DNA of 33,921 nt from IMG/VR virus record IMGVR_UViG_3300042309_000244, positions 1 through 33,921 of that record. One strand, written 5' to 3'. Made by a program: the position numbers and the translations under genes. Source of the DNA: a virus. Positions 21,591 to 30,366 of this stretch are shown piece after piece. The first letter of the stretch is position 1; each line of letters begins with the position of its first letter. A model generated the notes under the pieces. That model was not told where the DNA came from. It made no database searches and was given only the letters and a program-made list of their open reading frames with translations.

Positions 21591-21659
21591 AGCGATGCCC
21601 CCTGTGTTCCCCCCGAATTCCCCCAGTCCTGTGAGAATACCCGAAGGCGAGGCGCCAAG

Positions 21660-22097
21660 ATGCCTGGTCGAGGTCCTGCGCCCAAGGCCGAGCGATCCCG
21701 CCCGAACGACACCGCTCGCCGTCAGGCCGAGATGACGCTCGTCGCGGCCGATGGCGACCTTCGTGGTCCTGACCTGCCTGACGGCGCGTGGCATCCCCGC
21801 ACGCTGGACTGGTGGGACACCTGGCGGCGCTCGGCGCAAGCGCAGATGCTGACGCCGACCGACTGGGACGTGCTCATGGAGACCGCCCTTCTGCACACCG
21901 AGCTGTGGAACGGTGACACCAAGGTCGCCCCCGAGTTGCGGCTCCGCGTGGCGAAGTTCGGTGCCACTGTCGAGGACCGCCTGCGTCTGAAGCTGCAGGT
22001 CGACTCCGAAGTCAAGCAGGCTGCGCCTGTCGCGCCAGCCGCGAAGGCTGATCGCCGCAAGCGGCTGCTCAAGGCCGTGGCTGATGGCGCCGCGTAG
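21660..22097 (+). CDS. Terminase small subunit
   Basis: 145 aa. MPGRGPAPKAERSRPN is the typical start of P27-like actinophage small terminases; helices follow (WHPRTLDWWDTWRRSAQAQM, TPTDWDVLMETALLHTELW) and a Lys/Arg-rich tail. It recognises the packaging site and loads the large subunit. Overlaps the large-subunit gene by 14 bases. Confidence 0.85.
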   Translation: MPGRGPAPKAERSRPNDTARRQAEMTLVAADGDLRGPDLPDGAWHPRTLDWWDTWRRSAQAQMLTPTDWDVLMETALLHTELWNGDTKVAPELRLRVAKFGATVEDRLRLKLQVDSEVKQAAPVAPAAKADRRKRLLKAVADGAA

Positions 22098-23664
22098 ACC
22101 GAAGGTCATCACTCTCGGCTTCTCGGCCATTGCGTGGATTGAGCACTACCTAATTCACGGACCGGGCGATGTTGAGGGCCAGCCGGTTGAGCTTGACGAT
22201 GAGTTCGCCGCGTTCATCCTGCGCTGCTACGAGCTCAACGCTGACGGCTCGCGCAAGGTACGTCGAGGCACGATCAGCCGCCCGAAGGGGCGCGCGAAGT
22301 CAGAGCTGGCGGCGTTCATCTCTTGCTTTGAGGCACTCGGCCCGGCGCGGTTCGATCACTTCGCCAAGCGCGGCGAGGTGTCGCCGTGGGGCTACGCCTA
22401 CGCGGTCGGTGAGCCTGTCGGTGTTCCGGTCAAGCGCCCAATGGTGTCGTGCTTCGCCACCGAGCTGGGCCAGTCCGGCAACACCTACGACGCGATCCGC
22501 TACATGCTCGACCCCGACACCGCCTCGGACGCACTGCTGGCCGACTACGGCCGGATTGACAGCGGCCTGACCCGCATCATTCTGCCGCAGGGCGGCAGCA
22601 TTGAGCCGGAGACCGCGAAGGACTCCAGCAAGGACGGCGGCAAGGAAACCTTTGTCGTGTTCGACGAGACTCACCTGTGGACTCTCCCAGCCCTGAAGCG
22701 CCTGCACCAGACGGTGATCCGCAACCTGCTGAAGCGCAAGGTCGCCTCGGGCTGGGCGATGGAGACCACGACGATGTACGCCCCTGGCGAGGACTCGGTC
22801 GCTGAGGGCACGCACGCCTACGCGCAAGCAGTGGCCGAGGGTCGCGTGCAGGCGCAGGGCATGGTGTTCGATCACCGCCAGGCGCCGCCGCAGTGCGACG
22901 CCACCAAGCGGCGCGACCGCATCGTCGGGCTGCAGGCTGTCTACGGACCGGCATCGGCGTGGATGGACCTTGAGGCCATCGCCGACTCATACGACGACCC
23001 GCAGACTTCTCCGGCTCAGTGGGAGCGCTACTGGTTCAACCGTCCGGTAAGCATTCAGGGCGCGTGGCTGTCGCAGTCGGCGTGGGATGAGTGCCGGGTT
23101 GCGCGCCCGATCCCTGACGGGTCGGACGTGGTGCTCGCGCTTGACGGTTCGTTCTCGGGCGACTGCACCGCGCTCATGGTGGTGCAGCTGGGCGAGTTCC
23201 CGCACATGGTCGTCGGCGGCCTGTGGGAGTCCGATGGCTCGCCTGACTGGCGCGTGAACTACGGCGACGTCGAGGAACACATCCGCGCGCTGTGCCGCCG
23301 CTGGCGGGTCGCTGAGATCACGGCTGACCCGTACCGCTGGGCACGCTCGCTGGAGGTGCTGGCGGCCGATGGGCTGCCGGTGACAGAGTTTCCGCAGTCT
23401 GCTGCGCGCATGACACCCGCGACGCAGCGCATGTCCGACATGGTCAACACCCGCGCACTGAGCCATGACGGCGATCCTCGACTGGCTCGACACCTGTCCA
23501 ATGCCGTGCTCAAGCAGGACTCGCGCGGCACGCGGCTGCAGAAGGAGACCAAGAACTCCAGCCGCAAGATCGACCTCGCCGTGGCGGCGGTGATGGCTCT
23601 AGAGCGAGCCATGAATCAGGACCCCGCGCTGCCGCCTCTGCCGGTCCCCATGTTCTTCAGTTAG
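22084..23664 (+). CDS. Terminase large subunit (ATPase and nuclease)
   Basis: 526 aa. Drives DNA translocation into the prohead and cuts the concatemer. Seen: a noncanonical Walker A region GTISRPKGRAKSELAAF (~60-76), Walker B FVVFDETHLW (~189-198) with Asp-Glu, a nuclease domain beginning LALDGSFSGDCTALMVVQ (~350-367, first catalytic Asp), a DPYRW segment (~417) and a last acidic motif KIDLAVAAVMALERA (~495). Length is usual for the family. The SRPKGRAKS form of Walker A is common in actinophage terminases. Confidence 0.92.
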   Translation: MAPRRPKVITLGFSAIAWIEHYLIHGPGDVEGQPVELDDEFAAFILRCYELNADGSRKVRRGTISRPKGRAKSELAAFISCFEALGPARFDHFAKRGEVSPWGYAYAVGEPVGVPVKRPMVSCFATELGQSGNTYDAIRYMLDPDTASDALLADYGRIDSGLTRIILPQGGSIEPETAKDSSKDGGKETFVVFDETHLWTLPALKRLHQTVIRNLLKRKVASGWAMETTTMYAPGEDSVAEGTHAYAQAVAEGRVQAQGMVFDHRQAPPQCDATKRRDRIVGLQAVYGPASAWMDLEAIADSYDDPQTSPAQWERYWFNRPVSIQGAWLSQSAWDECRVARPIPDGSDVVLALDGSFSGDCTALMVVQLGEFPHMVVGGLWESDGSPDWRVNYGDVEEHIRALCRRWRVAEITADPYRWARSLEVLAADGLPVTEFPQSAARMTPATQRMSDMVNTRALSHDGDPRLARHLSNAVLKQDSRGTRLQKETKNSSRKIDLAVAAVMALERAMNQDPALPPLPVPMFFS

Positions 23665-23672
23665 GAGCCCTC

Positions 23673-23807
23673 ATGCTGTCCACGATCCTCCAGATCGCAG
23701 GCTTGGCCGCGATCACCGTGGGCGCAGGGCTGCTGTTCATCCCCGCTGGCATCGTCGTCGGCGGCATCTGTCTGGTTGCCCTCGGCATGAGTCTGGAGCG
23801 TGAGTGA
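23673..23807 (+). CDS. Small membrane protein between terminase and portal
   Basis: 44 aa with a TTAGGAG site; stop overlaps the portal start by one base. Almost entirely hydrophobic: ILQIAGLAAITVGAGLLFIP and AGIVVGGICLVALGM, two short helices separated by a Pro-Ala-Gly turn. Tiny transmembrane ORFs in this position occur in other actinophages; function unknown. Confidence 0.6.
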   Translation: MLSTILQIAGLAAITVGAGLLFIPAGIVVGGICLVALGMSLERE

Positions 23808-25336
23808 TGCTGCGACGACTCATCAGCGGGGGCGAGGAGCGCGCCGTCACGGCCGCCTCGCTGTTCGCCTCGGGCTCGGAGTTCCCGCGCCGCACGCTGG
23901 CCGGTGTCTCAATCACCGAGGACAACTCGCTGCGCATTGCGACCGCCTATGCGGCGGTGCGGCTGATCGCTGACTCGGTGTCGATGCTGCCCATGGATAC
24001 CTATGTGCGCATCAACGGTGAGCGCCGACCCTACCGGCCCAAGCCGGGCTGGGTGGAGTTCCCGGACGTGGACGGCCGTCCTCGGCAGGCGTTCCTGCAG
24101 CAGTGGCTGGTGTCCAAGCTTGTCAGCCACGCGGCGTGCATCCGCATCCTGCGCAATGACGGCGGCGACATCGTCGGTTTCAGTGCGCTGGACCCGCAGC
24201 GGGTCGAGCCCAAGCGCAACGCGGCTGGGCAGGTGTTCTACGTCGTTGACCATGGCGCGTACACCGTGAATGCGCCGGACATGATCTACGACGCTGAGCT
24301 GATCCGGCCCGGCTCGATCAAGGGCTCGGGGCGCGTTGACGAGATGCGCGAGACCTTCGGCCTGACGAAGGCGCTGACCGACTGGTCGGCCACGTTCTTC
24401 GGCAACGGGTCGAGTGCTGCCGGCATCATCGAGGTGCCCGGCGAGATGACGCGCGAGCAGGCGCAGGGCTTGCAGGATGCGTGGGAGAGCGGGCACCGCG
24501 GACTGCGCAAGGCTCACCGGCCGGGCATCCTGTCCGGTGGTGCGAAGTGGCAGCAGACCTCGGTTGATCCTGACAAGGCCCAGGCGCTGCAGGCGCGTGA
24601 GTTCGCGGTCGAGGAAGTCGCACGAATCTTCCGCATCCCTCCCGCGATGCTGCAGTCCACGAAGCCGGGCACGATGTCCTACGCCTCGCGCGAGCAGGAC
24701 GCCATCCAGTTCGTCACGTTCACGCTGCTGCCGTACCTGACGGCCATTGAGGCGCACCTGTCGCGTCTGCTGCCCGGCGACGTGTTCGTGAAGTTCAACG
24801 TGGACGGCCTGCTGCGCGCATCTCTGCAGGACCGCTATGCGGCGTACAGCCAGGGCATCCAAGCGGGCTTCCTGAGCATCAACGACATCCACCGGCTGGA
24901 GGACATGCGCCCCGTCGATGGCGGCGACGTGTACCGGGTGCCGCTGGCGAATGTGAACCTGTCGGCTGCGAACGTGGTGGAGCAGGACCTGCTGGTCGGC
25001 ATGGCCACGAAGCTGATCAACGTGGGCTTTGCCCCTGAGCAGGTTATGTCCGCGCTCGGCCTGCCGGTCGTGCCGCACACTGGCCTGCCCAGCGTGCAGC
25101 TGCAGAACGCTGCCGCGCAGGCCGAGGTCAACGCTGACCCCACGGCCGCTGACACGTCCAACGAGTACCCCGCCAGCCGGTCGGTCGACCCTGAGGAGAT
25201 CGCTGCCGCGATCTCGGGCGCCATCTCGCAGATGCCTGCGCCGGTTGTCAATGTGTCCATGCCCGAGTCTGCTGCCCGATCCAAGCGCGTTGAGCGCGAC
25301 GACGACGGCAACATCACGGCGATCATCGAGGAGTAG
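23807..25336 (+). CDS. Portal protein, HK97 family
   Basis: 509 aa from ATG 23807 (a GTG one codon earlier overlaps less tightly). Forms the dodecameric ring at the capsid vertex through which DNA passes. Typical phrases: NSLRIATAYAAVRLIADSVS (wing start), QWLVSKLVSHAACIRILRNDGG, FGNGSSAAGIIEVPGEMT, AREFAVEEVARIFRIPPAML and SYASREQDAIQFVTFTLLPY (clip and stem). The last ~100 residues are a variable acidic tail. Overlap with the upstream miniprotein and a 2-base gap to the next gene show one operon. Confidence 0.93.
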   Translation: MLRRLISGGEERAVTAASLFASGSEFPRRTLAGVSITEDNSLRIATAYAAVRLIADSVSMLPMDTYVRINGERRPYRPKPGWVEFPDVDGRPRQAFLQQWLVSKLVSHAACIRILRNDGGDIVGFSALDPQRVEPKRNAAGQVFYVVDHGAYTVNAPDMIYDAELIRPGSIKGSGRVDEMRETFGLTKALTDWSATFFGNGSSAAGIIEVPGEMTREQAQGLQDAWESGHRGLRKAHRPGILSGGAKWQQTSVDPDKAQALQAREFAVEEVARIFRIPPAMLQSTKPGTMSYASREQDAIQFVTFTLLPYLTAIEAHLSRLLPGDVFVKFNVDGLLRASLQDRYAAYSQGIQAGFLSINDIHRLEDMRPVDGGDVYRVPLANVNLSAANVVEQDLLVGMATKLINVGFAPEQVMSALGLPVVPHTGLPSVQLQNAAAQAEVNADPTAADTSNEYPASRSVDPEEIAAAISGAISQMPAPVVNVSMPESAARSKRVERDDDGNITAIIEE

Positions 25337-25338
25337 AG

Positions 25339-25695
25339 ATGGCCGGACTTGTCGCAGCGGGCCGCAACCTGATGCTGAACGGCTTTGCCGCCTCAGCCAC
25401 GCATGTGTCCTTGCACACCGCTGACCCCAGCACCAACGGCGCCAGCGAGGTCACTGGCGGGTCCTACACGCGCGAGAGTGCTGCGTGGGGCTCGGCCTCC
25501 AACGGCAACGTGACCAACGGCTCCAACATCGTCTTCGACGTTCCCGGGTCCACCACGATCACGCACCTGGGCTACTGGTCGGCGTCCTCGGGCGGCACGT
25601 TCTACGGCTCGCGGGCGCTGGACGCCTCGCAGACCTACGCCACGGCTGGCACCTACACCATCTCGGCAGGGAACCTGTCTGAGTCTGTGAGCTGA
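25339..25695 (+). CDS. Virion fibre/decoration-like beta protein
   Basis: 118 aa. N-terminus GLVAAGRNLMLNGFAASATH, then VSLHTADPSTNGASEVTGGSY and a strand-rich core ending GYWSASSGGTFYGSRALDA, TISAGNLS. I recognise this as a family of phage beta-rich proteins (VSLHTADP...G..EVTGG...FDVP..TTITHLG.WS) often annotated as tail-fibre or head-fibre components. Location between portal and protease favours a head-surface protein. Role inferred. Confidence 0.65.
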   Translation: MAGLVAAGRNLMLNGFAASATHVSLHTADPSTNGASEVTGGSYTRESAAWGSASNGNVTNGSNIVFDVPGSTTITHLGYWSASSGGTFYGSRALDASQTYATAGTYTISAGNLSESVS

Positions 25696-25697
25696 CC

Positions 25698-26411
25698 ATG
25701 GCGGGCCTGTTCACGCTGAACAGCGCCACGCTGGGCGTCATCGGCGTCAATGTGCTCGGTGGCTTCGGCACCGGGTTCGTGGATGCCACCTCGACCACGA
25801 CCGGCTCGGTCGCTGGTGCGCAGGGGTTCAGCGGTTCGGCCAGCGGGTCGACATCGACCAGTGGCACGGCCGCCGGTTCGCCGGGCCTGTCCGGCTCGGC
25901 CACCGGTGCGGTGACATCTGCCGGCTCGGTCACCGGCGTCGAGGGCGACCAGGGCGTCATCTCCGGCTCGTCGACCTCGACGGGATCGGCGACGGGCTCA
26001 CCCGCTCTCCAAGGCGCCGCTGAGGGCAGTTCGACCACCAGTGCATCGCTGGCGGGTTCGCCAAGCCTGACGGGCTCAACCTCAGGCACCAGCGAGTCGA
26101 CTGGCACGGCAACGGGCTCGACGCCGACGCCGACGCCGCCTAACCCGCCACTGCCGCCGATGTCCGGTGGCGGTGTCTATCCCGCGACAAGGCCTCGGCC
26201 ACGTCCAGCACTAAGCCTGGCGGGTCGCGTTGCTGGGCTGTCTGTGGGCTCTGGGCGCGTGTCTGGTGTCTGTGGCCACAGCGGCTCCGTCAGGGGCTCA
26301 GTGGCCGCGACAGGGACGTGTAGCGGCATCCGGTGGCCCAGCGATGACGTGCTGCGCATGTGGCGCAGGCAAGCGGCTGAAGACGAGCTTCTCGCGCTGG
26401 ACGCGTTCTAG
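25698..26411 (+). CDS. Gly/Ser/Thr repeat protein, possible head fibre
   Basis: 237 aa. Short N-terminal beta region (LFTLNSATLGVIGVNVLGG), then about 120 residues of imperfect repeats with the pattern GSxxGSTSTSGTAxGSPxLxG (unit about 17-20 aa, some six copies), a Pro-rich hinge (PTPTPPNPPLPP) and a basic C-terminal segment ending DVLRMWRRQAAEDELLALDAF. Low complexity with collagen-like spacing suggests an extended fibre. It is between portal and protease, so it may decorate the head. Function unknown. Confidence 0.6.
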   Translation: MAGLFTLNSATLGVIGVNVLGGFGTGFVDATSTTTGSVAGAQGFSGSASGSTSTSGTAAGSPGLSGSATGAVTSAGSVTGVEGDQGVISGSSTSTGSATGSPALQGAAEGSSTTSASLAGSPSLTGSTSGTSESTGTATGSTPTPTPPNPPLPPMSGGGVYPATRPRPRPALSLAGRVAGLSVGSGRVSGVCGHSGSVRGSVAATGTCSGIRWPSDDVLRMWRRQAAEDELLALDAF

Positions 26412-26431
26412 CGAGACAGGAAGGTAATGCG

Positions 26432-27139
26432 ATGAGTGACATCGAGATCAGGTCGCTGGACTCTGAACCACTGGAGTTGCGCGCCTCGTCGACCGGCGAC
26501 GGTATGAGCTTCGCCGGTTACGCCTGGCGGTACGACTCCCCCAGCCTGCCCTTGCCCTTCACTGAGCGCATCGCGCCCGGTGCGTTCACACGCACCCTCA
26601 AGTCTCGCAATGACGTGCGCGCCTACGTCAACCACGACGAGCGCCTTGTCATCGGCTCCACGCGCGCCAAGACGCTGCGCATTGAGGACCGCCCCGATGG
26701 TGGCTACGTTGAGATCGACCTGCCGGACACCACTTACGCGCGCGACCTGTCGGCCTCGATCAAGCGGGGCGACGTGCGCACGATGAGCTTTGGCTTCTCC
26801 ACGGTCAAGGATGCGTGGAGCGCTGACGGCCAGGACCGCACACTCAAGGAAGTCCGGTTGCATGAAGTGTCCGTAGTCACGGGAACAGCGGCGTACCCCA
26901 GCACAACGGCCAGCGTGCGCAACCTGCGCGCGCTCGCGTACCGCACCGAGACTGACGCCGAGGCGCTCGCCGATGCGATCAGCGCGCTGGAGTCCGGCGC
27001 CGAGCTGTCCGACGCGCAGGCCGACGTGCTCATGCAGGTGGTTGACCGCTCACGGCCCGCAGGTGATGCCGAGCCTGAACTGGTCGTGCCGCTGTCAATC
27101 TTGTCGAAGCAGATTGACCTTCTGGCCAAGCAGGTCTAG
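26432..27139 (+). CDS. Prohead protease, HK97 U35 family
   Basis: 235 aa with an AGGAAGG site. Cleaves the scaffold region of the capsid protein and then itself. Seen: FAGYAWRYDSPS, FTERIAPGAFTRTL, the catalytic VNHDERLVIGS (His68), RTMSFGFS (Ser119) and LHEVSVVT (Glu145), and AYPSTTASVRN. The His-Ser-Glu set is complete. Acidic helical C-terminus (about 165-235) may act as part of the scaffold. Confidence 0.92.
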   Translation: MSDIEIRSLDSEPLELRASSTGDGMSFAGYAWRYDSPSLPLPFTERIAPGAFTRTLKSRNDVRAYVNHDERLVIGSTRAKTLRIEDRPDGGYVEIDLPDTTYARDLSASIKRGDVRTMSFGFSTVKDAWSADGQDRTLKEVRLHEVSVVTGTAAYPSTTASVRNLRALAYRTETDAEALADAISALESGAELSDAQADVLMQVVDRSRPAGDAEPELVVPLSILSKQIDLLAKQV

Positions 27140-27155
27140 GCCACCCCCAAGTCCA

Positions 27156-27201
27156 CCCCGTGCGCGGAGCCGCGCCGGGGTTGTTGTCGCGGAGCCGCGA
27201 C
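27156..27201 (+). promoter_or_regulatory. Two tandem hairpins before the capsid gene
   Basis: Hairpin 1 (27156-27180) and hairpin 2 (27186-27201) carry the same GCGGAGCCGC core, each closing a GAGC loop. They lie in the 112-bp gap between protease and major capsid genes. No T-run after hairpin 2; TTGTTGT lies between the two. A partial terminator, RNA processing or stabilising site for capsid mRNA are all possible. Confidence 0.55.
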
Positions 27202-27251
27202 GCCGTAACCCCCTGCGCATTTCCCTCTCACTGTCCAGAAAGGACAACACC

Positions 27252-28439
27252 ATGGAGTACCTCAAGCAGCAGATTGAGGCCCGCCAGCAGGCGTGGCACG
27301 CTGCCAAGAGCCTCCTCGACGCGGCTGCCGCAGAGAAGCGCGAGCTGTCGTCCGAGGAGGAGCAGTCCTACGCCCGCATGATGGCTGACATCGACGAGCG
27401 CGGCGTGAAGATCAAGGACCTGCAGGCTGCCGAGCAGCGTGCGGCCGAGATCGAGTCCGCGATGGAGCGCGCCCCCGAGGTTCGCGCCATCCGCGAGGTC
27501 AAGCCCGAGACTGCAGCCGACCAGCTGCGCTCGCTGCTCAACGGTGAGGTTCGCTCGATCAAGTTCGAGCGCCGCGACCTCAACACCAGCGACGATGCGG
27601 CACTCGTGCCGACTGACTTCCTGGGCGAGATCCAGCGCATCATGACCACGGTCGGCCCGATGACCGATCCGAACGTCGTGCGCGTCATCAACACCGCTGG
27701 CGGCAACGACCTTGAGGTTCCGGTCCAGGCGACTCGCCCGGCCGCAACCGCCATTGCCGAGGGCACCGAGATCACGGCTCTCGATCCGACGTTCACCACC
27801 GTCACGATGAAGGCGCAGAAGGTCGCCGTGCTGACCAAGGTCAGCCGCGAGCTGCTCGCCGACGAGGGCGTCGACATCGAGGCCTTCCTTGCTGAGGACC
27901 TCGGCATCGCGCTCGGTGTCAAGGTGAACAGCCTGCTGACCATCGGCACGGGCAATGCGGTTCAGCCGAACGGCATCGTGACCGCCGCTGGCTCGGGTGT
28001 CACGGGCGGCACCGGTGTTGCCGGCGCCTTCACGGCCGACAACCTCATCGACCTGGCTCACTCCGTGGACGGCGCGTACGTCCGCAACGGTGCTGGCTGG
28101 CTGATGCGGCGCTCCACCATCGGCGCTGTCCGCAAGCTCAAGGACGGCAACGGTTCGTACCTGTTCGCTCCGGCGGCCACGGTCGGTGCTCCCGACCAGC
28201 TGCTCGGCGCGCCGATCTACGACAACCCCGATGTGGTCGCCACGGCCCTCGGTGCGAAGTCGGTGCTGTTCGGCGGGCTGCGCAACTACATGGTCCGCGT
28301 GGCTGGCGGCCTGGAGATCGCACGCTCGGACGACGCGTACTTCGCGTCCGATGAGGTCGGCATCCGCGCCACCATCCGCGTCTGGGGCGACATCGGCCAG
28401 TCGGCGGCGATCAAGTACTTCGTCGGCAACGCGGCCTAG
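27252..28439 (+). CDS. Major capsid protein, HK97 fold
   Basis: 395 aa from ATG 27252, with AGAAAGGACAAC upstream. Residues 1-75 are a long charged coiled coil (the delta/scaffold domain: QIEARQQAWHAAKSLLDAA, EEEQSYARMMADIDERG) removed by the protease. The coat region includes LVPTDFLGEIQRIMT, AEGTEITALDPTFTTVTMKA (E-loop), KVSRELLADEGVDIEAFLAE, GWLMRRSTIGAVRKLKDGNG and a typical FGGLRNYMVRVAGGLEIARS end. Length is standard for the fold. Followed by a strong terminator and then glycosyltransferase genes. Confidence 0.95.
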   Translation: MEYLKQQIEARQQAWHAAKSLLDAAAAEKRELSSEEEQSYARMMADIDERGVKIKDLQAAEQRAAEIESAMERAPEVRAIREVKPETAADQLRSLLNGEVRSIKFERRDLNTSDDAALVPTDFLGEIQRIMTTVGPMTDPNVVRVINTAGGNDLEVPVQATRPAATAIAEGTEITALDPTFTTVTMKAQKVAVLTKVSRELLADEGVDIEAFLAEDLGIALGVKVNSLLTIGTGNAVQPNGIVTAAGSGVTGGTGVAGAFTADNLIDLAHSVDGAYVRNGAGWLMRRSTIGAVRKLKDGNGSYLFAPAATVGAPDQLLGAPIYDNPDVVATALGAKSVLFGGLRNYMVRVAGGLEIARSDDAYFASDEVGIRATIRVWGDIGQSAAIKYFVGNAA

Positions 28440-28457
28440 CCCTTAGGGCGAATGACC

Positions 28458-28500
28458 CCCGAGGGGGCGCTGGGCGCAGGACAGCGCCCCCTCGGGTTCC
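28458..28500 (+). terminator. Strong terminator after the capsid gene
   Basis: Perfect 15-bp stem (28458-28472 with 28482-28496), 9-nt loop, then TTCCCC. The T-run is weak but the stem is very stable. Such hairpins after the capsid gene set capsid expression above that of downstream genes. Confidence 0.7.
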
Positions 28501-28537
28501 CCTGCGAATTCCTGCGCACCATCCTGCGGAGACACCT

Positions 28538-29722
28538 GTGCCCAACAAGCTCGCCGTGCTTGCCGTCAGCAACGCCCCTTGGGCGCCGACGGGGTACGGA
28601 ACACAGATCAAGCAGCTTGCGCTGCGCATGCGCGATGACGGCCACCATGTCGCCATCGCCGCCAACTACGGGCTGGAAGCCACGCAGACGACGTGGGAGG
28701 GCATCGAGGTCCTACCCAAGGGCTTCGACGCCTACAGCAACGACATCGTCGTCGCCTACGCCAAGGACTGGGCGCGTCAGCATCCTGACGCCACGCCCAT
28801 CGTGCTGACCCTGTACGACGTATGGGTGTTCGCGCAGCATCCATCGTGGGACAAGCTCGACATGCCCGTCGTGTCGTGGGTGCCCATCGACCACCTGCCT
28901 GTGCCGCCCAAGGTCGCCGACTGGTGCCGGCGGCCCAACGTCACCCCGGTGGCCATGAGCCACTACGGCGCCGACCAACTGGCCAAGGCCGGGATTGAGC
29001 ATCACTGCATCCCGCACGGCATTGAGACCTCGCTCTACAAGCCGACGCCGAGTACGACTGACGCCAGCGGCCGTGAGCGCACCGGCCGCGAACTGATGCG
29101 CGTGCCGGAAGACGCGCACGTCACCAGCATCGTGAACGCGAACAAGGGCACCTCGCCCGTGCGCAAGGCCTTCGCCGAGCAGCTCATGGCGTGGGCGATG
29201 TTCGCCCAAGACAAACCCGACGCCTGGCTGTACCTGCACACCGAGACCGGCGGCGCCATGGGCGGCATCCCGCTGATGCCGCTACTGGAAGCGGTCGGCG
29301 CACCGATGGATCGCGTCAGCATCGTCAACCAGTACCAGTACCGCCTGAGCATCCCTGATGAGGCGATGGCCGCGATCTACAGTGGAACAGATGTCCTTAT
29401 GGCTCCTACGCTGGGCGAGGGCTACGGCTTGACGGTGGCCGAGGCGGCCTCATGCGAGACCCGCAGCATCGTCCAGGACTTCACCGCCCAGCCCGAGCTG
29501 GTCAGCGACGGCTGGAAGGTCAGCGGCCAGCCACTGTGGGACCCGGCGCAGACGGCATGGTTCTCGGTCCCCAGCGTGCACGACATCGTTGACGCGTTGC
29601 AGCAGTCCTACTCCGACCGGCGACGCTCGCCGGGTTCGCGTGCGCACATCTGTGCGCACTACGACGCCGACCGGCTCTACACCACCGGCTGGCGGCCGCT
29701 GCTCAAGGGGCTCGCGTCGTGA
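28538..29722 (+). CDS. Glycosyltransferase, GT4-like (GT-B fold)
   Basis: 394 aa, GTG start (GCGGAGACACCT upstream). N-terminal Rossmann-like half: LAVSNAPWAPTGYGTQIKQL, GHHVAIAANYGLEA, then VPIDHLPVPPKV. C-terminal sugar-nucleotide half: SIVNANKGTSPVRKAFAEQL, AMAAIYSGTDVLMAPTLGEG and EGYGLTVAEAASC (about 293-305), which is the E-x7-E nucleotide-sugar binding motif of GT4 enzymes. First gene of a three-gene cassette after the capsid gene. Substrate unknown; virion protein glycosylation is the leading inference. Confidence 0.85.
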   Translation: MPNKLAVLAVSNAPWAPTGYGTQIKQLALRMRDDGHHVAIAANYGLEATQTTWEGIEVLPKGFDAYSNDIVVAYAKDWARQHPDATPIVLTLYDVWVFAQHPSWDKLDMPVVSWVPIDHLPVPPKVADWCRRPNVTPVAMSHYGADQLAKAGIEHHCIPHGIETSLYKPTPSTTDASGRERTGRELMRVPEDAHVTSIVNANKGTSPVRKAFAEQLMAWAMFAQDKPDAWLYLHTETGGAMGGIPLMPLLEAVGAPMDRVSIVNQYQYRLSIPDEAMAAIYSGTDVLMAPTLGEGYGLTVAEAASCETRSIVQDFTAQPELVSDGWKVSGQPLWDPAQTAWFSVPSVHDIVDALQQSYSDRRRSPGSRAHICAHYDADRLYTTGWRPLLKGLAS

Positions 29723-30366
29723 TCCCGGCCATGATCGTGCCGATCCTGACCGGCGCTGACCTGCTTGACCAGATGCTCGGCACGATCGACTGTGAGGTCG
29801 GCACGCTCGTCGTCATCGACAACGGGCACTGCCTGCCCGGTGACTTCGCCCAGCGTGACTGGGCGCGCAGCGCGTACCTCGTCAGGTCGCCCAGCAATCT
29901 TGGCGTGGCCACGAGCTGGAACCTTGGCATCAAGATGACGCCGTTCGCGCCGTGGTGGCTCATCGCCAACTACGACGTGACCTGGCCTGCCGGATCGCTG
30001 GCGCAGTTCGACACCGAGGACGCCTCCCGCGTCCTGCGACTGTCGATGGCCTCGCCACCGTGGAGCGCGTTCACCATCGGTGAGGACGTGGTCAGGTCGG
30101 TCGGCCTGTTCGACGAGGCCTTCCATCCGGCCTACTGGGAGGACACCGACTACCAGCGGCGCTGTGAGGCCGCTGGAGCGCCTGTCATCCAGTCCGAGAT
30201 ACCGGTAGAGCACCGAGGCTCATCAACGCTGCAGTCGGGCTACAGGGGCGCCAATGATCGCACCTTCCCAGCCAACGCGGCCTACCACGCCGCCAAGCAG
30301 TTTCGGGGCGATCTGACCGAGGGGCGCTGGAGCCTCAAGCGGCGTCGGGAGCAGTCATGGGACTGA
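29719..30366 (+). CDS. Glycosyltransferase, GT2-like (GT-A fold)
   Basis: 215 aa, GTG overlapping the previous stop. Seen: IVPILTGADLLDQMLGTI, GTLVVIDNGHC, the SPSNLGVATSWNLGI segment typical of rhamnosyltransferase-like GT2 enzymes, WWLIANYDVTWP (DxD-like NYDV) and GLFDEAFHPAYWEDTDYQRR (the ED acceptor/base motif). A small single-domain enzyme with no membrane anchor. Co-translated with both neighbours of the cassette. Confidence 0.85.
   Translation: MIPAMIVPILTGADLLDQMLGTIDCEVGTLVVIDNGHCLPGDFAQRDWARSAYLVRSPSNLGVATSWNLGIKMTPFAPWWLIANYDVTWPAGSLAQFDTEDASRVLRLSMASPPWSAFTIGEDVVRSVGLFDEAFHPAYWEDTDYQRRCEAAGAPVIQSEIPVEHRGSSTLQSGYRGANDRTFPANAAYHAAKQFRGDLTEGRWSLKRRREQSWD

Noticed and set aside
21591-22130. 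Extension of the leftward gene over the small terminase
   Set aside because: The open frame extends to 22130, but the ATG at 21590 has its own ribosome site and the extension is antisense to a good terminase gene.
23909-25078. 389-codon open frame on the minus strand
   Set aside because: It lies wholly opposite the portal gene, is rich in His/Arg/Gln as antisense of high-GC codons usually is, and shows no motif. High GC content leaves few stops.
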